The notes below the pieces were generated by a model. It saw nothing but the letters and a program-made list of their open reading frames with translations. It was not told the DNA's origin and ran no database searches. Both the position numbers and the translations under genes were made by a program. DNA of 64,000 nt from Sphaerolaimus hirsutus (lineage: Eukaryota > Nematoda > Chromadorea > Monhysterida > Sphaerolaimidae), in the NCBI GenBank assembly GCA_964036195.1, contig OZ038453.1, positions 29,764,997 through 29,828,996 on the forward strand. The letters run 5' to 3'. This document shows positions 57,022 to 64,000 of the stretch, in pieces (position 1 is the stretch's first letter; every line of letters begins with the position of its first letter).

Positions 57022-57737
57022 TAGGGTTGGCCGATGTTTTTTTTAAACGTTTTTTATTTTAAAAAAACGTTGTTTTTTTTAAAAACATGACGTCCGAAAT
57101 GTTTTTTTTTTTAAAACATCGACCGAAATTTTTAGTACTAAGCACTAGGTATTTTGCAAAATTTTTGCGCGCAAGCGCGCAATTTCACACACAAATTTAC
57201 ATTGGTTGTTGTTTTCATTGGTTTTGTGGCATTTTTAGTATCAAAGTATCCATTTATATATGCTACCATGGGTTAATAAGCCGTCATATGTCAGTGTAGT
57301 ATATAATATTGAGGTAATGTGCTTCCATGTACCTCCACAGTGTGTAACTTTACTCCCAAAGTAACAACCTCCTTTTATAACCTTGTTTCATCACTATTCC
57401 ATGCCAAACTTTACCTGAAGTCACAAACATTCGACTATAAGGCGATATACGAACGATATGTCGACGAAAAATTGATATTTTTGACACAAATCACCACTTA
57501 TAATGCTATCCCATGGCTCCACAGACATTATATGGTCATATATAACATCACAGAGTATTGCCACTGTCTGATATACCTATATATGTTGACACAAGGTCAT
57601 ATCTGGGAGCTTTTAAAAAAAACGTTTTTTATTTAAAAAAAACGTTGTTTTTTAAAAAAAACGTTGTTTTTTTAAAAAAACGTTGTTGTTTTTAAAAAAA
57701 CATCGAGTTAAAAAAAAACGTTTTTTTTCCAACCCTA
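57022..57737. mobile_element. hAT-type element, 716 bp
   Basis: 8-bp TSD TTAATAAG (57014-57021, 57738-57745). Same family as 22222-22832, with the right terminal AACGTTTTTTA tract expanded to several units. It sits exactly at the right edge of the copy-B similarity. Confidence 0.87.
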
Positions 57738-57870
57738 TTAATAAGACTTGTCAAAAATACGAACATAACCCCTGCATATTTACTCACATAAAGAATGTTA
57801 CCATGATTAGATGAAAAATGGGAATTCATGTTTTCTTGAGCAGACAAACTTAAACTGAGAGCGATCTAGT

Positions 57871-58042
57871 GGTTCCCGCTGGAAGCGTGCCAACGATTTT
57901 TTGCGCATGCAATTTTCACAAAAAGTCGGAAAAAGTAAACGTTGTTAAAATGCTAAACGTTAACTTATTCACAACTATGATTATTTCCTTTTTTACAAAA
58001 ATCGCATGCGTTATCATCATTGGCACGCTTCCAACGTGAGAC
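57871..58042. mobile_element. Small foldback repeat, uninterrupted copy
   Basis: The left arm GGAAGCGTGCCAACGAT and the right arm with TTGGCACGCTTCC are reverse complements around a roughly 90-bp loop. Same family as the split copy at 13405-14536. Confidence 0.65.
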
Positions 58043-58096
58043 ATAAATGAGTGCGAGGGCAGAGTATCATGTTAGCCGAGTATACACTAAAAATTT

Positions 58097-58221
58097 CTAT
58101 TCGTAAATAGGTTCATTTGAATAACCTGTCAACTGAAATGTCACCGGGTGTCAACTGGGCCGACTGGTTCCCATTCAGATTTCAGTTGACAGGTTGTTCA
58201 AATGAACCTATTTACGAATAG
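58097..58221. mobile_element. 125-bp palindrome
   Basis: Arms CTATTCGTAAATAGGTTCAT and the reverse; the loop has CACCGGGTGTCAACTGGGCC. The loop shares words with 54240-54290 and 32140-32180 (AGTTGACATCCGGTGACA). Confidence 0.8.
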
Positions 58222-58611
58222 AATTTTTTTCGACATTGCCACATGTGCACATTGAATTTGTTTTTTTGTTAAACGTAAATGTAAAGTATTTTTAAATGAG
58301 TGATGAAATCGTGAAGTAAGATTGTCTACTCGTGTACATAAATACAATTTCTTTTGAGTTGACATAAATGTTTTCAAAAAGGTAAATATATATAAGTAAT
58401 TTCGTTATTTCCCCTTTTTCAAAAATATCGCACTTGATAATTGAAATCAGAATTTTGATTTCCAAATCTTTGATCTCGTTTTTGATTGTGGGAAAAACAT
58501 AATTCCTGAATGGAAATCGGCAGAAATCGAATGAATGACATTGAAATGCGCGCACAAACAAATTTCCCATTTCGCTGCTTCTGCACGTGTAGCTGCAGGG
58601 GCGGAAAATTA

Positions 58612-58857
58612 CCGCATTTCCTCGAAATACCCCCGGGGGACTTATTTTTTCAGAGTGAGAATTTTGAGAGAAAAACGTGAAAAGTGCAACTCTAACCACC
58701 ATTTATAAGTTTTTACAGCCTTATATAAGGATGTAGATGGTATAAACGATGTTCTAACGTAACACAGTAAGTGTTTTGAACGTCTGTGATGCATTTCCAG
58801 GACCACAAATTCATACTGCCCATTTTGAGGGGGGGGGGGTATTTCGAGGAAATACGG
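58612..58857. mobile_element. CCGTATT element, 246 bp
   Basis: TA-flanked (58610-58611, 58858-58859), with the left end changed to CCGCATTTCCTCG. Body of the 240-bp subfamily. Confidence 0.82.
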
Positions 58858-59115
58858 TATTCAAAAAAATATGTGTGTTGTTTTTTTGAAATATTTGAGT
58901 TTTTTTAAACTCTGTTTGAATGAAATGAAACAACGTCACTGCTAAGAAACAACATCACAACGATAAAATAACTACCATATTTTTACAATTTCGTGGGAGA
59001 TCTTTTTATAAGGTATTTTAATTTGGGGTAGTGGTTTTTGTGAAACATTGTTTTAAATGGACGCATGGACGCAATTCTGATTAGACATCATTAAAATTAT
59101 TCAATCCAATTTCAT

Positions 59116-59584
59116 CCAGGTGCCAATCCCAAGCCCTGTAAAGTGTAAAGTAAAGTGTCTAGTCAAATGTCAAATGTAAAGTCATGTGTCAAGTCAAATG
59201 TCAAAAGTAAAGTAAAGTGTCAAATGTAAAGTCAAGTGTCAAGTCAAATGTCAAATGTAAAGTCAAGTGTCAATTGTGTATCCAAATCTTTTTTTTGTAT
59301 CCAAATCTTATGTTTTTGTATCCAAATATGATTTTTCGACATAAGATTTGGATACAAAAACATAATATTTGGATACGAAAAATAAGATTTGGATACACAA
59401 TTGTCACTTTACTCTACATTTGACTTTACATTTGACACTTTACTTTACATTTGACTTGACACTTTACTTTATATTTGAAATTTGATTTGACACTTGACTT
59501 TACATTTGACATTTGACTTGACACTTTACTTTACATTTGACACTTTACTTTACACTTTACAGGGCTTGGGACTGCCCCCAGGGC
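59116..59584. mobile_element. Expanded CCCTGTAAAGTG foldback, 469 bp
   Basis: The same ends as 29031-29228, but the arms hold about ten AAAGTCAAGTGTC-type units each. The central 120 bp are a second palindrome of GTATCCAAATCTT units (59279-59400). Confidence 0.82.
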
Positions 59585-59587
59585 ACA

Positions 59588-59775
59588 GTTGGCTCAGTCC
59601 CGCTCCTTGAGGTGTAAAGTGAAGTGTCAACTGTCATGCAACATGTCAATAAAATAAAAGATTTTGTTACTGAATTTTTGACATTTTGCATTAAAATTGA
59701 AAAAATTGCATGGCATTTTATGTGATATTTAGTACTTTACTTTACACTTTACAAGGGTGCGGGGCTGGCACATGG
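59588..59775. mobile_element. Related foldback, 188 bp
   Basis: Left TCAGTCCCGCTCCTTGAGG and right ACAAGGGTGCGGGGCTGGCA enclose GTAAAGTG/CACTTTAC units. It directly follows the expanded element at 59116. Confidence 0.65.
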
Positions 59776-60528
59776 TATTATTCTAGTGAGGGGACATTTT
59801 TTCAACAGGTCACTTACACTGAGAAGTTATTCAAGGGGGGGGGGGCGTTTTTTTCAAAAACATACATCAATGTGAAAATGACAAAATAAACATTATTTTC
59901 CAGCTATGTCAAAGTGTGCAGGTGAGCATTGTGTTTGTGTTGTGTGCATGTGTTCAAATTTAAATGTATTCAATACAAAGTTGGCACAAGTTTATCCCCA
60001 GTCGTGTGATATTGAGATGTTTGATTTTAAATGTGCCTTTGATTGAAATTTGATTTTGGGATTTGCATGATATGTTTTGGGATGTTTGTTGTAAAAGTTG
60101 GTGGGGAAGTTTAAAATTTGTGTGCATTTTTTCAGGTGACACTTTAAGTGGTGAAACACTTGAAACTTAACGTTTCAGTTGAATAACTTACGATTTACCC
60201 CAATTTTTGTAACTTCCCACTTTCAGTGTAATTTGTCGACTTGCGGAATTGCCATTTGTATGTAGTTAGAATGATAACATTTATCTTGATTAAAAGAAAA
60301 ATTTTCCAGCCATGTCACGTTTTCCTATACGCCTTTAGCAAAATTTACTCCAAAATTCCAATGGTGTCCAATTTTTCCAGTAATTTTCCAGTAAGTTTTT
60401 TTCCAGTAAGTTTTTTTCGGTAACTATTTCAACCATATGGCATATATCCCCCAAAAAATAAATTTAGGTAAGGATGGAATGGCGCCTGAGGCCATTTTTA
60501 TGTAGTTTCACGCCATTTTTCCCAACTA

Positions 60529-60662
60529 CCGTATTACCTCGAAATACCCCCATGGGGGTGTATTATTTCGCCAGCAAAATTTGAGGGGGGTTTATTCGAG
60601 GGGGGGGGGGGGGTTATTATTTCGCCTGCCCATTTGAGGGGGGTTAAATCGAGGTAATACGG
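60529..60662. mobile_element. CCGTATT element, 134 bp
   Basis: TA-flanked, with ends CCGTATTACCTCG and CGAGGTAATACGG and a core with CATGGGGGTGTATTATTTCG. Confidence 0.82.
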
Positions 60663-61910
60663 TATTTATATCTATACATAATGATTGGTGGCAGTTTCAA
60701 TGATTTCTTTATCCATTGTGTGTGTGTACTTTTTTATCTGAAAGTCTGAAAGTTTTGTATATTTATATTCATGTTTTGAATGTTATGAATGGATAAAACT
60801 TTTTCCAACAAAATGTGAACGCCTTTTGTGTTTTCTCGTGGTTACATAAACGAATAGAGAAAAATACAAAAGTTGAATTTTTCTGCATGGTTTCTTATCA
60901 AACCACATTATGAAACTGGTTTTGTTGTTTGAAATTTAGGTCAAATTTGTGTGTTTTGATAAACTTCAAACACATTTCCAATGTTCGCATAAACTTTTGT
61001 TCCAATTTACAATTTGTGAGTGATATTTTTGCCATTTTGTTATTTTTAGAATGTAATTTCGCAAGTGTACAAGCGACAAAACAGTTGGTAAATGGTAATT
61101 AAACTTCTAAGTATAATTCAAGTGACAAACAATTTCAATTACCACCTCTGAATCACCCCCTTGAATAATTCCTCCGATATGAATAATGTCGATTTTTTTC
61201 ACTTTAGGCAGTTGGAAAATATATTGTGTCGAATTTGGACAAAAATGGCTTGTTATTTTTTCTATAAGGCATATAAATGAGTTGATAAAAATCTGCATAA
61301 AAATTCTGACAAATCAAGCAATCAAACATCAGTGAATAATTCCAGAAAATGAATAATCCTCCCTTGAATAGTTCCCCCTTGGAACATTTCCCCCTTGAAA
61401 AGTACCCCCTCAAAAAAGTCCGATGAAAAATAATTCCCTATGGTATTTATTCGAGTAAATATGGCATCACTTGACTTGTCACTTTACATTACATGGTAAG
61501 CACTTAACACTTTTCCTGTCACTTGTCTACTGCAATTGGCACTTGTCTTACTTTGTTTCTTTATTCCGAAATGATTTTTTCTGCTCTAAATCAAAACAAT
61601 GTGATAATCAAAATCAGATAGAAGGAAGTGCAACAATTTGTGCAAAGTTCACACGTTTTTCAGATTTCGTTTTAATCGGATTTGACAATTGCCCTTGATC
61701 ATTGAATTTTTTTTGAAGATTTCACCCGTAAAATATCCAGTTGAGAATGTACATTTACGATGGAAATATTGTAAATATTTATTAGTTTATTGAAATCTAT
61801 CATAATTTCTCTGAATAATTCTTTTCCCAGTCACATTCTGGAGATGTAAAACAAAACATTTTAGAAGTGAGAAGCGAAAAGTAAAAAGTTTAGCTAAAAC
61901 TAAATTTATA

Positions 61911-62079
61911 CCGTATTTCCTCGATTTCCCCCCCCCCTTGAATTAACCCCCCACCCCCCTCGAAATACCCCCAGGTGTTTTTGAGCTGGGAAAAAAATAC
62001 CCCCCCCCCTCGAAATACCCCCCTCAAAATTTCCACTCTGAAAAAATAAACCCCCTGGGGGTATTTCCAGGAAATACGG
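61911..62079. mobile_element. CCGTATT element, 169 bp
   Basis: TA-flanked, with ends CCGTATTTCCTCG and CAGGAAATACGG. Interior of C-rich blocks separated by CTCGAAATACC. Confidence 0.8.
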
Positions 62080-63135
62080 TAAGTGGGAAGTAAAATGACA
62101 AGTGAAAATTTCAAATTATTTTTTTAACTTTTCCTTTCACTTCTCACTTCTTATTTTACTTCTCACCTCTGAAATGTTATTTTTACTTCTCCACTTGCGG
62201 AAGTGAGCCCTAAAAAACAAAAACACTTTACAAAACTTCAATGTACACATTTTTAACAAAAAATAACAAACAACATAGTTCCAAATACAAAATCAGTGTG
62301 GTTTTCTAATGGTAAATTTAATTATCCACCCACATTATGCAAACTAATCGCAACCAAATTATTCATGAACAATTTTTTCCAGATACCTAGCTGGATGGAT
62401 GGAAAATTGCCATTTTAATTTTAATGTACATGCAAATTTAACCAATTTGCGTGGGACCTTAAAAAGTGTATCTAATTGCATTCTTAAGCTGTTTCCATCG
62501 TAAAAAAGTAATTTCCCGCCCACTACTTTTCATTCATCTAAGTACTTATTACGTTTCGATGTGAAGCATTTTCAGTAATACCAGACTATTTCCGTGGTCA
62601 GTTCCAAAAAAAGTGAGACCTGTAAAATTGAGTGAAATTTTTAATATAATTTTGGACCAGTTACATACAAATACTTACATTATGTCTAAAATTGAAATTT
62701 CATCAGATGGATTACATTTTTTCATACTTTTTTAGTAAAGTGAGGTTACATTAATTTTTTTGATCAGTGCTTACCTTCCATTGTGCATTTGACACAGCAT
62801 TTGGTTGGTCCTTTATTGAACCATATTCTGCAGAATTTACTGCATTTCTTCTAATACAAGGGTGCCTGTCCATTTTTCATCAACTTTTTCACCTGTGCTT
62901 CTATTGGAGACCCACCCTTCTATTAGAATAAATACACTAGTAGCAATAAGTGATTTGATTTGATTTTGTCAAATTTTTTAGGGAATTCTAATTTTTGTAG
63001 AGCTTTTGTAGGGCGGTTTGTTTACAAATTTGTCAAATGTCTTGTAAAATGAAAAAAGTTCAGTGATAAAACCTTTTATTTTTATTGACGTTCAACATGC
63101 CATTTGACCGTTATTTACATGGTGCGGGACTGCCC

Positions 63136-63360
63136 GTGTAGGGTGTCAACAAAAACTTTTTGGCAGAAAACGGAAACGGAAATGGCAAAAATCTGCACTT
63201 GCCGGAAAACGGAAACGGAAACAGTAAAATATTTGCACTTGCTGGAAAACGGAAAACGGAAAAATGAAAGGCCGGAAAACGGAAACGGAAAAATTTGCTG
63301 AAATTATGCCGGAAACGGAAAACATTTGCTAAAATTTTGCCAGAAACCAAAAAAAAATTT
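63136..63360. repeat. GGAAACGGAAACGG-rich repeat
   Basis: Begins TAGGGTGTCAAC and contains about ten CGGAAAACGGAAACGGAA-like units. The start fits the TAGGGT ends of hAT-type repeats, but no matching right end was found. Confidence 0.6.
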
Positions 63361-63924
63361 GGGGCCCCCGTGATCCACTATTTTTGAAACACACCAAGTA
63401 TGTAGTGCAGCATGTGCAAAATGCCCATTTCTCTAGATATTTATATTTTGATCTCATGCAAAAATGTGTGTTTTGAAAGAGGACATCTGCTGCCGTTTTT
63501 CCGCATGCATTTTAATATGCAAATTATTTTCATTATTTGCATTTATCCATCTGCGAAACTATTGTTCATTTGAATATTTCTGTTTACTATTTTTATTTGG
63601 AGCGAAATTTGGAATTGTATTTTTGGTGAAGCCGTTTCGTCGTGCAATTATAGTTTATTTGATAGAATGTTTACAGTTATGTTTAAATTGTCAAAAAAAT
63701 TCCGATTTTTTTGCTTTTTTTCAAAAATTATTTTGGCACACAAATTGTCCAATGCTCACAGGATAGGATTTCCGCACATGGGAAATTGACAAGAAAAGTG
63801 TTCCGTGTTAATTAAAGTTATAAGTTGTAAGTCAAGTGATCAGTCAACTTATAACTGCCAATATTTTCAATTTTAAATCTAAGTGCTTCTCACTTCTACG
63901 ATGGCTTATAAAGCAGCCACACCA

Positions 63925-64000
63925 TAAAAAGCGCCATGGCGTCGAATTTTACTGTGGCGCTTGGCGCCATTTTGCTCTGGCGCCATTGGCGTTTAGCACT
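63925..64000. repeat. GGCGCCAT-rich repeat at window end
   Basis: GCGCCATGGCG, TTGGCGCCATT and GGCGCCATTGGCG in close succession. Similar short blocks occur at 1-40, 3530-3570, 28900-28915, 29230-29275, 37858-37890, 42355-42400 and 60475-60520. They relate to the arms of the hAT element at 13491. Confidence 0.6.

Larger units (their letters stand above)
57746..64000. other. Single-copy flank after copy B, no gene recognised
   Basis: Apart from the repeats listed individually, no frame shows recognisable domains and there is no second copy for comparison. 60240-60420 contains TTTTCCAGTAAGTTTTTTCC iterations. 61140-61460 is a decayed repeat related to 27876-28030. If the host gene continues downstream, its next exon should be beyond or unrecognised here. 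Confidence 0.5.

Overview
The window is AT-rich animal DNA, probably from an invertebrate with a highly polymorphic genome. It has spliced exons with GT/AG borders, almost no long reading frames, and dense non-autonomous DNA transposons. I saw no bacterial genes, operons, rRNA or tRNA. Only two protein-coding entities are supportable: the 5' part of one host gene, present twice, and one intron-bearing Mutator-like (MULE) transposase.

The dominant structure is a head-to-tail duplication. Copy A (1 to about 35000) and copy B (about 37858 to 57013) run collinearly at a few percent divergence. Between them lie a run of exactly 200 N (35151-35350) and about 2.5 kb of unrelated sequence. They may be a recent tandem segmental duplication or, equally or more likely, two diverged haplotypes laid end to end by the assembler. 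Each copy serves as an 'empty site' control for the other, so target-site duplications (TSDs) can be read directly for ten insertions. Nine are in copy A or B with a clean empty site: a MULE (9 bp), a MULE-like 1.4-kb element (12 bp), hAT-type elements (8 bp), palindromes and CCGTATT elements at TA, and two elements with TTA targets, one of them 9.2 kb long.

Layout: 1-3948 is intergenic or intronic sequence with small palindromes. 3949-9703 is a copy-A insertion cluster (MULE-like element, hAT, full MULE with transposase on the minus strand). 10895-20086 is a 9.2-kb copy-A-only insertion made of nested palindromes, a GGCGCC-rich hAT element, ACGTAAA-type repeats and a 600-bp minisatellite. 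20090-29500 is shared with copy B and carries CCGTATT elements and foldback repeats. 29502-34568 holds the host exons. 37858-57013 is copy B (exons at 52254-56586). 57014-64000 is single-copy, again with foldback repeats, and no gene was recognised there.

The host gene has two candidate first coding exons, both ending in phase 1 and both joining one common exon in frame. Downstream exons lead to a basic KRTKSVSKLERK segment that resembles the region before the PH/C2/RasGAP domains of SynGAP/DAB2IP/RASAL2 proteins. The remaining exons would lie outside the window. The MULE transposase exons join in phase and show the DGTF and DFE...CLFH signatures of the family, but the position expected to hold the third acidic residue is lysine.
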